DNA of 64,000 nucleotides, from the NCBI RefSeq assembly GCF_029963765.1, contig NZ_JALBYU010000001.1:576039-640038 (forward strand), read 5' to 3'. The notes under the pieces were generated by a model that worked only from the letters and a program-made list of their open reading frames with translations, searched no databases and was not told where the DNA came from. Below are positions 63,972 to 64,000 of the stretch, one piece after another. This DNA is from Pseudomonas sp. UYIF39 (GTDB lineage Bacteria; Pseudomonadota; Gammaproteobacteria; Pseudomonadales; Pseudomonadaceae). Within the stretch, counting starts at the first letter, position 1. The number at the start of each line of letters is the position of its first letter. Made by a program: the position numbers and the translations under genes.

Positions 63972-64000
63972 GGTTTTAAGGTTTTCTTCGGTTTTTGCCG

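Noticed and set aside
1..64000. CRISPR array or prophage
   Set aside because: No regularly spaced direct repeats and no phage structural, lysis or integrase genes were seen.

Overview
The window reads as a chromosomal stretch of a Pseudomonas, most likely of the fluorescens group. The protein sequences are Pseudomonas-like throughout, GC is fairly high in the core genes, REP elements of the Pseudomonas GGAGCTGCCGAAGGC type are present, and the pathways (hut, salicylate, Nfr polysaccharide, TRAP-free amino-acid ABC uptake) fit that genus. No rRNA, complete tRNA or CRISPR array was seen.

Layout. 0-7 kb (minus strand): an Nfr-type exopolysaccharide operon, in transcription order wecB, bcsB-like, nfrB, nfrA (cut by the window edge). 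NfrB carries c-di-GMP-binding-like MshEN repeats, and a FleQ-like box lies upstream. 7.6-12 kb: a salicylate unit with a NahR-type LysR regulator, an aromatic-acid MFS carrier and salicylate hydroxylase; two NahR-box-like sites sit in the two promoters. 12-13.5 kb: a LysR remnant and a decayed IS5-family element with a clear 4-bp target duplication.

13.9-25.2 kb is an accessory island. It carries spare copies of housekeeping enzymes (methionine aminopeptidase with a lost metal ligand, NAD-isocitrate dehydrogenase, malic enzyme), a YoaK membrane protein, a TRIC channel, a dTMP-kinase-like protein, two copies of a two-gene cassette of unknown small proteins, and decayed second copies of a ribbon-helix-helix gene and malic enzyme. 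Four promoters share a palindrome with arms TATTATCAY and RTGATAATA around 3 nt, plus a weaker fifth copy. I did not recognise this operator and regard it as the best candidate for an undescribed regulon.

25.4-40.6 kb: a histidine/urocanate cluster: HisJQMP-type ABC importer, HutC, HutU, HutH, then a second HutC-like regulator with a HisC-type aminotransferase, and a divergent RidA/D-amino-acid-oxidase pair followed by a dCache chemoreceptor. TGTA-N2-TACA operators occur in front of hutU and between the aminotransferase and ridA. 40.7-42.5 kb is debris: an orphan Xre-type antitoxin, a 108-bp inverted-repeat element and an IS3 remnant.

42.6-48.5 kb: an ion/osmotic group (ClcA interrupted by one in-frame TGA, DUF2254, TrkH, 3' fragment of the cyclic glucan synthase ndvB), ending at a solo end of the same IS5 element seen at 12.7 kb. 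48.8-55 kb: purine salvage/degradation (Tsx-like porin, XdhC, 8-oxoguanine-deaminase-like amidohydrolase, NCS2 permease). 53.9-59 kb: a CobW-UbiX-UbiD-amidohydrolase operon in which one of two paralogous amidohydrolases has lost its HxH metal motif. 59.2-63.8 kb: two LysR genes flanking a two-subunit Tat-exported molybdenum hydroxylase. The window ends at REP sequences and the start of an IS-like end.
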